Positions 43,727 to 54,282 of a DNA stretch of 64,000 nt are shown in pieces. Location: positions 1 through 64,000 of the forward strand of contig JAIPAJ010000002.1 in NCBI GenBank assembly GCA_021740125.1. The letters are read 5' to 3'. The DNA is from Leadbetterella sp. (GTDB lineage Bacteria > Bacteroidota > Bacteroidia > Cytophagales > Spirosomataceae). The translations under genes and the position numbers were made by a program. A model generated the notes under the pieces. It ran no database searches. It saw nothing but the letters and a program-made list of their open reading frames with translations, and was not told where the DNA came from. Within the stretch, counting starts at the first letter, position 1, and every line of letters begins with the position of its first letter.

Positions 43727-45007
43727 ATGAATCCGAACATACCCGAAACTAATCAGAAAAGAGTAATAATAGTGGGAGCGGGCTTTGGTGGCCTAGTTTT
43801 TGCTCAAAAACTCGCCAAGCAAAATTTCCAAATTGTATTAATCGATAAAAATAATTACCACCAATTTCAACCGCTCTTTTATCAAGTGGCTATGGCGGGT
43901 TTGGAGCCAAGTTCTATTTCGTTTCCATTGCGAAAGATATTCCAACACATGTCCAATGTGCATATCAGAATAACGAAAGTTAATGCTGTGGACACTGAAA
44001 AGCAATCTATAACTACGGATCTGGGTGAAATTTCTTACGATTATCTTGTTTTGGGCTTGGGCACAGACACCAACTTTTTTGGAAATCAAAATATGATGGA
44101 CAAGGCCATTCCGATGAAGTCAGTTTCAGAAGCCATTTTTCTAAGAAACCGTGTTTTGCAAAACCTTGAAGATGCTTTAACCACCCAAGATCCTTTAGAA
44201 AGAGAAGGCCTAATGAATATGGTTGTGGTGGGTGGTGGACCCACAGGCGTGGAGGTTTCGGGTACTTTGGCCGAAATGAAAAAGATTATTTTGCCGAAAG
44301 ATTATCCCGAATTGGATTTCAATTTGATGAAAATCTACCTTTTTGAGTCATCGCCCGAAGTTCTGGAGGTTATGTCAGACCAAGCATCGGCCAAAGGGAA
44401 AGAATATCTTGAAAAGCTTGGGGTAATCGTAAAAAATGGTGTTAGAATAGTAGATTTTGATGGAGAATATGCCTACACCAGTACGGATGAAAAAATAAGA
44501 ACCAACAATGTGGTTTGGGCTGCTGGTGTTAAAGCCAATGCAATAACAGGTTTTTCTCCTGAAATTTTTGGGCGTGGCGGAAGAATTAAAGTAAACGAAT
44601 TTAATCAAGTAGAAGGTTTTCAAAACATCTTTGCTTTAGGCGATTTGGCATTAATGACTGCCGATGCTGATTTTCCAAACGGACACCCACAAATGGCTCA
44701 ACCAGCCATTCAGCAAGGCAAACTACTGGCTCAAAATTTCACGAAAATTATCAACAACCAAAGTCCGAAGCCATTCAAATACAAAGACTTAGGTTCTATG
44801 GCCACTATTGGGCGAAACCTAGCTGTAGTGGATTTGCCATTTTGGAAATTTCAAGGCACATTTGCCTGGTATGTATGGATGTTTGTGCATTTGATGTCTA
44901 TTTTGGGCGTAAAAAACAAAATCCTAATTTTCATCAACTGGCTTTGGAATTATATAACCTATGACCAGTCTTTGAGATTGATTATTAAGCCTAAGTTTAA
45001 GGAGTAG
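43727..45007 (+). CDS. ndh: Type II NADH:quinone oxidoreductase
   Basis: NDH-2 oxidises NADH and reduces quinone without pumping protons. The 426-residue protein has two Rossmann motifs, VIIVGAGFGGLVF (13-25) for FAD and VVVGGGPTGVEVSG for NAD(P). It also has FALGDLALM, the FAD-binding region near the end of the second half. The amphipathic C-terminal region (FAWYVWMFVHLMSILGVKNK) anchors it to the membrane. Length and motifs are normal. The gene is alone and convergent with the MocR gene. Confidence 0.9.
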   Translation: MNPNIPETNQKRVIIVGAGFGGLVFAQKLAKQNFQIVLIDKNNYHQFQPLFYQVAMAGLEPSSISFPLRKIFQHMSNVHIRITKVNAVDTEKQSITTDLGEISYDYLVLGLGTDTNFFGNQNMMDKAIPMKSVSEAIFLRNRVLQNLEDALTTQDPLEREGLMNMVVVGGGPTGVEVSGTLAEMKKIILPKDYPELDFNLMKIYLFESSPEVLEVMSDQASAKGKEYLEKLGVIVKNGVRIVDFDGEYAYTSTDEKIRTNNVVWAAGVKANAITGFSPEIFGRGGRIKVNEFNQVEGFQNIFALGDLALMTADADFPNGHPQMAQPAIQQGKLLAQNFTKIINNQSPKPFKYKDLGSMATIGRNLAVVDLPFWKFQGTFAWYVWMFVHLMSILGVKNKILIFINWLWNYITYDQSLRLIIKPKFKE

Positions 45008-45059
45008 GGTTTGTTTTTCAAACAATATTAACTGAACAAAATTCTCAGAGTAAGTGACT

Positions 45060-45104
45060 GTTCACTGGGCCGAGTCATGGTCACTGAGCAGAGCCAAAGT
45101 GAAC
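45060..45104. repeat. Dispersed-type intergenic repeat entering the MocR gene
   Basis: The stretch contains two related 18-mers (45060-45077 and 45079-45096; 14 of 18 match) of the kind (G)TTCACTG.GC.GAGTC, with an inverted GTTCAC/GTGAAC pair at its ends. It overlaps the last codons of the MocR gene. It resembles the 'cactgagc-gaagtcgaagtg' repeats common in Bacteroidota genomes. Confidence 0.55.
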
Positions 45105-46564
45105 TGCACCGAACATTTCAACACCCCAACCGCTTCTCTCAGCTCTTCAACTGTCGACGATGCAAATCCAAGCCTCGTATAGTTTTTAATCTTTCCTTCT
45201 ACATTGTGATGAACGCCATTGGAGAGGTAAAGTCCGTTTTTCAGGGCCACTTCAGCCGTTTTTGGCATATCTATTTCATCAGCAAACTTTACCCAAACAG
45301 ACATTCCGCCTTCAGGTATCTGAAAATCTACAAGATTTCCAAAAACTCTTTTTAGCTCCTCACAGAAAAAATCTCGGCGGTTTTTATATTCTTTAAGCCC
45401 TTTGCGTAAGTGTTTCTGGATTATTCCTTCGTGCAAAAGTTGAGCAATAGCGGTCTCTAGCATATTGTCGCCTTGCCGGTCGATGATTCTTCTGTAATGG
45501 GCCAAATGCTCAATCACATCTTCCGTCACCACCAAATATCCCACCCGGAAAGCAGGAGAAATACATTTGGTAAATGAGCCGGAATACATAACCATGCCCT
45601 GATTATCTGCACTTGCTAATGGCATCAATGGACGACTCTGATAATGAAAATCATAGTCGTAATCGTCCTCGAAGATGATAAACTTGTATTTTTGAGCCAG
45701 TTGCAAAAGTTTAATTCTTCGGTCGGCTTTTAGTGTTACAGTAGTCGGGTAGTTGTGGTGCGAGGTTATATATATCAATCTGATGGTATTACTCTCGCAC
45801 AAATCTTCCAGAGCATCTACAACTAGGCCATTTTCGTCAATCGGTACTTTCAAAAGTTCTGCTCCGGCTTGTAAGAAACTGATATTTGCACTTTGCCAAC
45901 TTGATTCTCCAATGGCTACTTTGTCGCCAGGCTTAATAAAGGCCAAACTGGTTAGATATAGCCCCATTATCGTGCCTCTTACTATCAAAAGATTGTTTTC
46001 GTTTATGTTCAGCCCACGGGTTTCGTTCAGATATTTGGCCAGCTCTTTTCTCAGCCAAAGACTGCCTTTGGTGTCGCTGTAGCCAAGTTTTTGGTACGAG
46101 TTGCCATGTATCAAATTACTGCGATAAGCCCTTGCCAAATCAGCCAGTGGAGCCAAGCGAGGGTCAGGAAAACCGTCATCAAGATGAAGTTTGTCTGTTG
46201 CTTTTATAACTTCTCTGATTAGGAAATCTTTCTTTTCATACACAAACCCAGCATTTTTTGACTTTTGGTTTTTTTGATTTTCTTCCAAAAACTGCGGGAT
46301 TATTTCAGGTAGATTCTGAGCTACGAATGTTCCATTTCCTTGTTTGGTTTCGAGCCAACCCTGGCTTATAAGTTCGTCATAAACTTGAGTAATGGTTTTT
46401 CGATGAACGCCCAAGGCTTCACTTAAGGCCCTAGAGCTGAGCAGTTTTTGACCAAAAGACAGTTTTCCTTCACGTATCAAAACCATCAATTGTTGAGAAA
46501 TCTGCTGATAAATCGGGGTTTTCAAAGATTTATCTATCGTAATATTTGATTTAAAAGGAAACAT
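45062..46564 (-). CDS. MocR family regulator (GntR-type HTH with aminotransferase domain)
   Basis: The 500-residue protein has a GntR winged helix (about 1-77; LSSRALSEALGVHRKTITQVYDEL). It is followed by a fold-type I aminotransferase domain with the PLP lysine K333 in YSGSFTKC. This is the MocR/PdxR group, often regulating pyridoxal or amino-acid metabolism. It is divergent to a GNAT and an FMN-split-barrel gene. A direct repeat that could be its operator sits in the 83-base gap. The last 15 or so residues read through a repeat and look unlike the family. Confidence 0.9.
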   Translation of the reverse strand: MFPFKSNITIDKSLKTPIYQQISQQLMVLIREGKLSFGQKLLSSRALSEALGVHRKTITQVYDELISQGWLETKQGNGTFVAQNLPEIIPQFLEENQKNQKSKNAGFVYEKKDFLIREVIKATDKLHLDDGFPDPRLAPLADLARAYRSNLIHGNSYQKLGYSDTKGSLWLRKELAKYLNETRGLNINENNLLIVRGTIMGLYLTSLAFIKPGDKVAIGESSWQSANISFLQAGAELLKVPIDENGLVVDALEDLCESNTIRLIYITSHHNYPTTVTLKADRRIKLLQLAQKYKFIIFEDDYDYDFHYQSRPLMPLASADNQGMVMYSGSFTKCISPAFRVGYLVVTEDVIEHLAHYRRIIDRQGDNMLETAIAQLLHEGIIQKHLRKGLKEYKNRRDFFCEELKRVFGNLVDFQIPEGGMSVWVKFADEIDMPKTAEVALKNGLYLSNGVHHNVEGKIKNYTRLGFASSTVEELREAVGVLKCSVQFTLALLSDHDSAQ

Positions 46565-46566
46565 AA

Positions 46567-46596
46567 ATTGGACTACTCGTTTTGTAAATATTGGAC
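46567..46596. promoter_or_regulatory. Direct-repeat operator candidate for MocR
   Basis: ATTGGAC occurs at 46567-46573 and again at 46590-46596, 23 bp apart on the same strand. One copy touches the MocR start region and the other sits just upstream of the promoter of the GNAT operon. MocR-type regulators are known to bind such direct repeats. Confidence 0.55.
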
Positions 46597-46598
46597 GA

Positions 46599-46628
46599 TT
46601 TGTGTCAGCCAGTAAAATTATAGTTTTG
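46599..46628 (+). promoter_or_regulatory. Promoter of the GNAT-split-barrel operon
   Basis: TTTG (46599-46602) and TAGTTTTG (46621-46628) are separated by 18 bases, matching TTTG-N-TAnnTTTG. It ends 19 bases before the start codon. Confidence 0.7.
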
Positions 46629-46647
46629 TGAGGTAATAAAAAATACG

Positions 46648-47067
46648 ATGGAAATAAAATTTGCAGATACAGAAGAGGATTTAAAGAAATGCTTGGAAGT
46701 TATTCAGGAATTGCGGCCGCATTTGACGTTGGATCGATTCCTTTCATTGATTCCAGAAATGAAGAAAGAATCCTACCGGCTTGCTTTCATTGAAGAAAAT
46801 GGAAAAGCCGTTTCTGCTTGCGGATTCAGATACATGACTACGCTTTTTGAGGGGAGGTTCATTTACATTGACGATTTGAGTACTTTGCCTGAGGGTAGGG
46901 GTAAAGGTTACGCTGGAGCTTTATTTGATTTTGTCGTAGAAATCGCCCAAAAAGAGGGACTACCGGCAGTTCATTTAGATTCGGGTCATCAACGCTTCGA
47001 TGCTCATCGGCTATATTTAAATAAAGGAATGAAAATTGTTTACCACCATTTTAGATTAGAATTCTAA
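46648..47067 (+). CDS. GNAT family N-acetyltransferase
   Basis: The 139-residue protein has the GNAT core: the acceptor strands (ACGFRYMTTLFEGRFIYIDDLSTLPEGRG), the acetyl-CoA loop EGRGKGYAGALFDFV (about 87-101), and a C-terminal strand. It is the first gene of an operon controlled from the promoter at 46599-46628, with the FMN-split-barrel gene 52 bases later. The substrate is unknown. The divergent MocR regulator suggests a link with amino acids or vitamin B6. Confidence 0.86.
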   Translation: MEIKFADTEEDLKKCLEVIQELRPHLTLDRFLSLIPEMKKESYRLAFIEENGKAVSACGFRYMTTLFEGRFIYIDDLSTLPEGRGKGYAGALFDFVVEIAQKEGLPAVHLDSGHQRFDAHRLYLNKGMKIVYHHFRLEF

Positions 47068-47119
47068 TTTAAATTTTTGTACTAAAAGAGAATAAACTCT
47101 TTTTAAACCAAAGAAAACC

Positions 47120-47758
47120 ATGATACAACAAACTTCACGTACCAGCACGAGCAGAATGCCGAAGCGTACACAATATGACGAAGAACTCGTTTACGCAATT
47201 TTAGATGAAGCATTGTTTTGTACGATCAGTTATTCTGTAGACAATCAGCCTTATTCAATTCCTACGGCATTTGTCAGGAAAAGGGATAGATTATATATTC
47301 ATGGCTCAGTAGGCAGTCATTTTTTAAGAGGAATAGAATCTGGAATACCTGTTTGTATTTCGGTTATGCTCATGGATTCTTTGGTGGTGGCCAAGTCTGC
47401 TTTTCATCATTCGGTCAATTACAGGTCGGTTGTTCTTTTTTCAAATGCCATAAAACATGAAGATTTTGACGAAAAAGCGTCGTTTTTTCAGGAATTGACA
47501 GAAAAAATAGTACCTAACAGTTGGGATTATCTTCGCCCAATGAAAGCCAATGAAGTAAACAAAACCACGCTTTTGTCTTTTGAAATAACAGAAGCTTCGG
47601 CCCGTATGCGTACAGGCATGCCCAATGACGACGAGGCAGACAAAGAACTACCCATTTGGTCAGGAATTATCCCGATTCCGTGCAAAAGGCAAACTCCACT
47701 TGCTGATGAAAACAGTGTTAATATTCCTTTGCCAGAGCATTTGAATTACTCCATATAA
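47120..47758 (+). CDS. Pyridoxamine 5'-phosphate oxidase family / NimA-like FMN-split-barrel protein
   Basis: The 212-residue protein folds as an FMN-binding split barrel. Clear marks are the N-terminal QYDEELVYAILDEALFCTISYSVDNQP, the YSIPTAFVRK strand and AFHHSVNYRSVVLFS with the two histidines. The flavin-nucleotide-binding/NimA branch of the PNPOx superfamily fits best. It is probably cotranscribed with the GNAT gene, and the MocR regulator is divergent. Exact substrate unknown; a B6 or flavin-dependent reductase role is inference. Confidence 0.8.
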   Translation: MIQQTSRTSTSRMPKRTQYDEELVYAILDEALFCTISYSVDNQPYSIPTAFVRKRDRLYIHGSVGSHFLRGIESGIPVCISVMLMDSLVVAKSAFHHSVNYRSVVLFSNAIKHEDFDEKASFFQELTEKIVPNSWDYLRPMKANEVNKTTLLSFEITEASARMRTGMPNDDEADKELPIWSGIIPIPCKRQTPLADENSVNIPLPEHLNYSI

Positions 47759-47851
47759 ATCATAAAAACCAATAATTTTCAGAAAGCCAGAAAGCCAAAG
47801 CCATTTGTCGAAAGCAAATATTATATTTGTAAAAAAAACAAAAATCAACAA

Positions 47852-48946
47852 ATGGACGCAAAGAAAATAACCCTTAGTGACTTTCACGAATCAATCGGTG
47901 GCAAAATGGTGCCTTTTGCAGGCTTTTACATGCCCGTTAGATATTCATCTGATAACGAGGAGCACCGTTGTGTGCGTGAAGGCGTGGGCGTATTCGATGT
48001 GTCGCACATGGGTGAGTTTCATTTGAAAGGTGAAAAAGCCTTGAATTTAATTCAATATGTAACTTCAAATGACGCTTCTATTTTGTTTGATGGAAAAATT
48101 CAATATGCTTACTTACCCAATAAAGAGGGTGGCGTAGTAGATGATCTTTTGGTTTACAAAATCCAAGACAACGAATACATGCTGGTCGTGAATGCTGGCA
48201 ATATCGAAAAAGATTGGAACTGGATTTCAAGCCACAACACTTTTGGCGTTGAAATGACCAACCTTTCAGATGATACCAGTTTGTTTGCCGTACAAGGCCC
48301 CAAGGCTACCGAAACGCTCCAAAAGCTGACCAGTATTGATTTGTCTGCAATGGATTATTACACCTTCGTAAAAGGCGAATTTGCAGGTCACCAAAACATT
48401 ACAATTTCAGCTACGGGTTATACAGGAGCGGGCGGGTTCGAGATTTATCTGCCAAATGAAGTTGCCGAAGAAGTTTGGAAGAAAATATTTGAAGCAGGAG
48501 CAGAGTTTGATATCAAACCAATTGGCTTGGGAGCAAGGGATACCTTGAGACTTGAAATGGGCTATTGTCTTTACGGAAATGACATTACAGATACAACTTC
48601 ACCACTCGAGGCAGGCTTAGGTTGGGTAACGAAATTCACAAAGAGTTTTATCAATAGTGAAAATCTTTTAGCCCAAAAACAAGCAGGATTAAAACGCAAA
48701 TTGGTTGGACTAGAGATGATTGACCGTGGAATACCGAGAAGCCATTACGAAATCTGTGATGCAGAAAGAAATACGATTGGCGAAATTTCTTCAGGCACGC
48801 AATCGCCAACTTTAAACAAAGGCATTGCGATGGGCTTTGTAAAAACCGAATTCAACAAAGTAGGAACAGAAATCTTTGTAAAAATCAGAGAAAAATTGGT
48901 GAAAGCACAAGTGGTGAAATTGCCTTTTGTGAAGCCTGGGGTTTAA
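47852..48946 (+). CDS. gcvT: Glycine cleavage system T protein (aminomethyltransferase)
   Basis: GcvT transfers the methylene group from the aminomethyl-lipoyl H protein to tetrahydrofolate. The 364-residue protein matches the family from start to end: [32 protein letters not shown], the catalytic aspartate region [13 protein letters not shown] (D97/D98), [13 protein letters not shown] and the C-terminal [18 protein letters not shown] perfect -7 element TATATTTG (47822-47829) lies 22 bases before the start, though its -33 partner is unclear. gcvH and gcvP are not in the window. Confidence 0.95.
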   Translation: MDAKKITLSDFHESIGGKMVPFAGFYMPVRYSSDNEEHRCVREGVGVFDVSHMGEFHLKGEKALNLIQYVTSNDASILFDGKIQYAYLPNKEGGVVDDLLVYKIQDNEYMLVVNAGNIEKDWNWISSHNTFGVEMTNLSDDTSLFAVQGPKATETLQKLTSIDLSAMDYYTFVKGEFAGHQNITISATGYTGAGGFEIYLPNEVAEEVWKKIFEAGAEFDIKPIGLGARDTLRLEMGYCLYGNDITDTTSPLEAGLGWVTKFTKSFINSENLLAQKQAGLKRKLVGLEMIDRGIPRSHYEICDAERNTIGEISSGTQSPTLNKGIAMGFVKTEFNKVGTEIFVKIREKLVKAQVVKLPFVKPGV

Positions 48947-49046
48947 TATTATAGCCCAAGTCTGTGTCATTAAAGACTTTTATGTCCCCCAAGTCTATTT
49001 TTTCAATATCTTGGCAAGTTTTTCAAAACATCAACCCTAAAATAAA

Positions 49047-49781
49047 ATGAGATTAAAAAACAAAGTTGCAATAATAACTGGTGGAGCAAGAGGAATAGGC
49101 AAAGCTTCGGCTGAGTTATTCGCCAAAGAAGGGGCAGCTGTCATCATCTGGGATTTACTAGATTCAGGCAAAGAAACAGCTGATGAAATAATAAAAGCAG
49201 GAGGAAACTGTCAGTTCATGAAAGTGGCAGTAACAGACCCTGCGGCTATCGAGATTGCCGTTTCTGCAATCATCAAACAACATCAGAAAATAGACATTTT
49301 GATAAACAATGCTGGTATCACCCGTGACAAAAGCATGCTCAAAATGACACAAGATGAGTGGCAATCGGTGATTGATGTGAATTTAACAGGGGTTTTTAAC
49401 TGCACAAAAGCCGTTGTTCCGTACATGGTAGAGCAAAAGTTTGGTAGAATAATTTGCACCTCGTCAATAGTTGGAATTTCAGGTAATTTTGGTCAAACCA
49501 ATTACGTAGCCACAAAAGCTGCGATAATCGGCATGGTAAAAACTTGGGCCAAGGAATTCGGAAAACACAATATCACAGCAAATGCTGTAGCTCCAGGATT
49601 TATAAAAACTGATATGACAGATCTTATGCCTCAGGAGGTTATAGATAAAATGGTGGCCGAAATACCTTCAAAACGTATGGGTTTACCTATAGACATAGCC
49701 AATGCATATCTGTTTTTGGCATCAGAGGAGGCTTCATTTATCAATGGCCATACCCTTTCGGTGAATGGTGGGATGGTGTAA
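49047..49781 (+). CDS. fabG: 3-oxoacyl-ACP reductase-type SDR
   Basis: The 244-residue protein is a classical SDR with TGGARGIG (11-18), NNAG (87-90), serine 139/140 and Y153-xxx-K157 (YVATK). The end (GLPIDIANAYLFLASEEASFINGHTLSVNGGMV) is the standard FabG finish. FabG reduces 3-oxoacyl-ACP with NADPH in fatty acid synthesis, but several paralogues exist in these bacteria, and this one is not beside acp, fabD or fabF. It lies 100 bases after gcvT. Certain as a FabG-type SDR; less so as the main fatty acid reductase. Confidence 0.82.
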   Translation: MRLKNKVAIITGGARGIGKASAELFAKEGAAVIIWDLLDSGKETADEIIKAGGNCQFMKVAVTDPAAIEIAVSAIIKQHQKIDILINNAGITRDKSMLKMTQDEWQSVIDVNLTGVFNCTKAVVPYMVEQKFGRIICTSSIVGISGNFGQTNYVATKAAIIGMVKTWAKEFGKHNITANAVAPGFIKTDMTDLMPQEVIDKMVAEIPSKRMGLPIDIANAYLFLASEEASFINGHTLSVNGGMV

Positions 49782-49856
49782 ATGGTTTTGAAATGCTTTT
49801 AAAATGATTTTAATTAGCTTAACGAAATTTTTTCAATCCGTTTCTTATCCATAAAA

Positions 49857-51281
49857 TCACTTCTCAAAAACCATGTTCTCAAATTCAAGAAAATCGTTTT
49901 CCAGTTTCTTCAAAATAGAAGTTTTCAAATGTTCGTCCTCAATAAACGAAAAGCGGATACTATTGAAGACCAATTGTTTGATTTCTGAATAAGATAACTC
50001 GGGATAGCGTTTGGCGAGTAAAACGTATTGCTCAGTCAGGTTGGTCCTTAAAACTCCAGCATCATCGGTAGATATTACGATGGGCACTCCGTGTTGATGA
50101 TATAGCGAAATAGGGTGTTCGTCGTTTTTGACATTCAGAATAAATTCGTTGCTTGTAAGGTTTATTTCTATCGCTATTTGCTCCTCTTTCATTTTTTTCA
50201 AAAGTGAAAACGCATCTTTTTCAAATGGTAAATCTATACCATGCCCAATTCGTTTGGCATGGGCTACAGAAATAGCCTCATTGATGTGCCAAGTAAGCTC
50301 CTCGGGTTTTACCAAGCCAAGGGTCAATTCCCCAGCATGTAGGGCATTTTTGGTATTTGGATATTTTTCATTTAAATATTTATACATCTGCATATGTACC
50401 CAATAATCTTGCATAGATACTTTTCGGTCTTCTTGGCCCACAATGTTCACACCGTTGATAAGCGTGCTGCTCTGGTCAGATAGATAACACACCAACAAAT
50501 CGCCAAAAACCTCTGCTGGTTGTTTTAAACGAAGAATTGCATTTTGGTATCGAAGCGTAAACTCAGAATTATCTATTGCGTTCGAAGTATGAATTCTTTG
50601 CAAGTCTTCATTGTATTTTTGGGCTTGTTTTTGGGCTCCATTTGCCATGAAGAAAGCATACAATTCTTCCAAAATAGTCTTTAGAGTTTGCTCATCCTTA
50701 TTTTGTTGTGCATTTTTTAGTCTGTGATTGAAGGCTTGCATTTTATGAGTATCTCCACCTTTGAAGAAAAGCAAAAACATGGTTTCTATATAGCTTACGT
50801 TTTCTTTAATGGCTCTTTCTTTTAGTTCCAAAAGACCAGTAGCAAGGTTGGGGTCTTTGGCTGGCAGAAAACCATCGAAAGTACTAAAAAAGTGATCATC
50901 TGAAGGGCCTTTTGAAGGGTGAAAGTCTTTACTCGACCATTTCTCTAGAAGTTTCTGTCTGTAGAATTCGAATTGATTTTTCTGAATCAGAGCAGAAATT
51001 TTTCTCCAGTTTTTATCTTTTTGTAAATCAATAGAGACTTCTTTTTGAATTATTAAGGTATTGGTATTAAGCCAAAAATTATTTTTTACAGCAAAATCAA
51101 TAAAAGTTTCGGTATAAATAGAACCGTCGTAATGATGATGCAAGTCTCCGCCTTTAGGCATTGCCGAAAAGAAGGCCCTTAATTGAGCAGTATGATTACG
51201 AATTTGGTCAAATTGAACGTCGAAAGATTGGCTTTTTGCAGAAAAAAAACTGAAAACGAAAAGAACAAATATTTTTTTCAC
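49857..51281 (-). CDS. Secreted adenosine deaminase-like amidohydrolase
   Basis: The 474-residue protein has a signal peptide (about 1-18). The adenosine deaminase domain follows: a metal pair in GGDLHHHYDGS (H48, H50), HAGELT with the catalytic Glu region, GHGIDLPFE and ISTDDAGVLRT. It is related to secreted ADGF/ADA proteins of bacteria. It would deaminate adenosine or a related purine in the periplasm, or possibly act on another nucleoside. It is alone on the minus strand. Confidence 0.84.
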   Translation of the reverse strand: MKKIFVLFVFSFFSAKSQSFDVQFDQIRNHTAQLRAFFSAMPKGGDLHHHYDGSIYTETFIDFAVKNNFWLNTNTLIIQKEVSIDLQKDKNWRKISALIQKNQFEFYRQKLLEKWSSKDFHPSKGPSDDHFFSTFDGFLPAKDPNLATGLLELKERAIKENVSYIETMFLLFFKGGDTHKMQAFNHRLKNAQQNKDEQTLKTILEELYAFFMANGAQKQAQKYNEDLQRIHTSNAIDNSEFTLRYQNAILRLKQPAEVFGDLLVCYLSDQSSTLINGVNIVGQEDRKVSMQDYWVHMQMYKYLNEKYPNTKNALHAGELTLGLVKPEELTWHINEAISVAHAKRIGHGIDLPFEKDAFSLLKKMKEEQIAIEINLTSNEFILNVKNDEHPISLYHQHGVPIVISTDDAGVLRTNLTEQYVLLAKRYPELSYSEIKQLVFNSIRFSFIEDEHLKTSILKKLENDFLEFENMVFEK

Positions 51282-51389
51282 TTGGCTGGTTGTTGAGTTT
51301 AAACTGTAGTTTAAATTCTCTGCAAGTTACGGATTTTTTTTGGTTCTAGAAAAATGGGTTTCTAGGAGGAAAGGTGAAATTTGCAGGAA

Positions 51390-52271
51390 TCACTTAAATA
51401 CTCCCTTAGGATCGGCTTTTCTTTTCAAAAGCTCGCCCAAAATCTCAACATTTATTTCTTTGGGATTTAGTTCATAGCCTTGATGGAAACTTACCCAAGC
51501 ATCATCTAGTTTATTTTCTATGATACTCACGAGCGTGAGCTGCATGTAGGCAGGTGTATATTTGGGCTGGATTTCTAAGGATTTTATTAGTAGATTTCGA
51601 GCATTCGCTGTTTCAATCATTGAATTTGGATTGTTGAGTGCCGTTTTTATATAAACTGTGGCAAGGTCAGCCATCAGCACATAGTTGGGCTCACTCGGAA
51701 TCTCAAGGCCCTTATTCATTAGTTTTATAGCATTCGAAAAATTCGCTGACTGAAACTCTATAACGCCCAATCCCCAATAGGTCTCTACGTTTTCATTGTT
51801 CAAAAGCCATGAAAGATTGAATCGGTGGATGGCGGTATTTTTGTCTCCTTCTGCCAGATAATCCCAACCCATTTTTGAAAAAAACGCACTAGCTTCAGCT
51901 CGAGACTTAAACTGCTTATCACAATCTGATATAAACATCTGATCATCAATTTCTTGAGATTCTGTTTTTGTAAAACCACCAAAAAGGGGAATGAAGTTGA
52001 TATCTATACCGACAGGTGCCGTTTTATTCACAATCACGACCTCAGCAATGCTCTCAAGTGCAGAAGGGACCTCTTGCTTTGTTTTAAGTACAGTGGAACT
52101 AGAAGTCGTTTTTTTTTCATTAGCCAAATTGTTGCCTTTAACCAAGGAATTGCTTCCTGTGGTTTGAGACTTAAGTACTATTTGTTGAGCAACCCCCACA
52201 ATACTTAAGCATGAACAAATACCGACAATAATTATATTTTTCAACGAGGTCCTATTTTTTCTTAAAAGCAT
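51390..52271 (-). CDS. TPR repeat membrane or secreted protein
   Basis: I prefer ATG 52271, which gives 293 residues beginning with an N-terminal hydrophobic segment (KNIIIVGICSCLSIVGVAQQ). A threonine/serine-rich linker follows (about 27-75). Then there are TPR-type units such as TAIHRFNLSWLLNNENVETY and SNAIKLMNKGLEIPSEPNYV to the end. The longer reading starting at 52337 adds a poor extension. No neighbour suggests a partner. The unrelated ABC-F gene follows upstream on the same strand after about 170 bases. Confidence 0.72.
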   Translation of the reverse strand: MLLRKNRTSLKNIIIVGICSCLSIVGVAQQIVLKSQTTGSNSLVKGNNLANEKKTTSSSTVLKTKQEVPSALESIAEVVIVNKTAPVGIDINFIPLFGGFTKTESQEIDDQMFISDCDKQFKSRAEASAFFSKMGWDYLAEGDKNTAIHRFNLSWLLNNENVETYWGLGVIEFQSANFSNAIKLMNKGLEIPSEPNYVLMADLATVYIKTALNNPNSMIETANARNLLIKSLEIQPKYTPAYMQLTLVSIIENKLDDAWVSFHQGYELNPKEINVEILGELLKRKADPKGVFK

Positions 52272-52396
52272 AAAGTAAACGCTAATATTCAAAAAATATT
52301 TAAAATTTAGTAATAAACTTTGAAAATTTCGTGCCAAGTTTTTTTATTAATAAAATGTATTGATAATGAGAAGGTTAAACGTGTCTAGAAACAAAA

Positions 52397-52422
52397 AAGC
52401 CACTTGGATTTCCAAATGGCTT
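52397..52422 (-). terminator. Intrinsic terminator of the ABC-F gene
   Basis: AAGCCACTTGGA (52397-52408) and TCCAAATGGCTT (52411-52422) form a stem with one mismatch. On the minus strand it is followed by a U-run (TTTTTTGTTT). Confidence 0.8.
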
Positions 52423-52442
52423 CTTTACAATATGAATTAAAA

Positions 52443-54068
<1,626 letters not shown>

Positions 54069-54111
54069 TTATATTATTGTCTTGAAAAAACGATGTTTCA
54101 AAATCAAGGTG

Positions 54112-54142
54112 CAAATTTACGAAATTTATAAGTAGTCTGAAA
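54112..54142 (-). promoter_or_regulatory. Promoter of the ABC-F gene
   Basis: On the minus strand TTTC (54139-54142, near match to TTTG) precedes TAAATTTG (54112-54119) by 19 bases. It ends about 52 bases before the start codon. Confidence 0.55.
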
Positions 54143-54282
54143 AATATATCACTTCTTCGTGAAAAACAACATTTCTATCATCAGAAATTGACCTTTAAGG
54201 GAGTTTTTATAAGCAGTAAGGGCCAAAAATTTTTAAATCTTTGAGAAATATTGCTTTTTTGTATTTCGAAACCTCTTTATCA

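Noticed and set aside
54241-54282. TTG-started extension of the GH3 fusion protein
   Set aside because: It would place 14 extra residues before a normal signal peptide.
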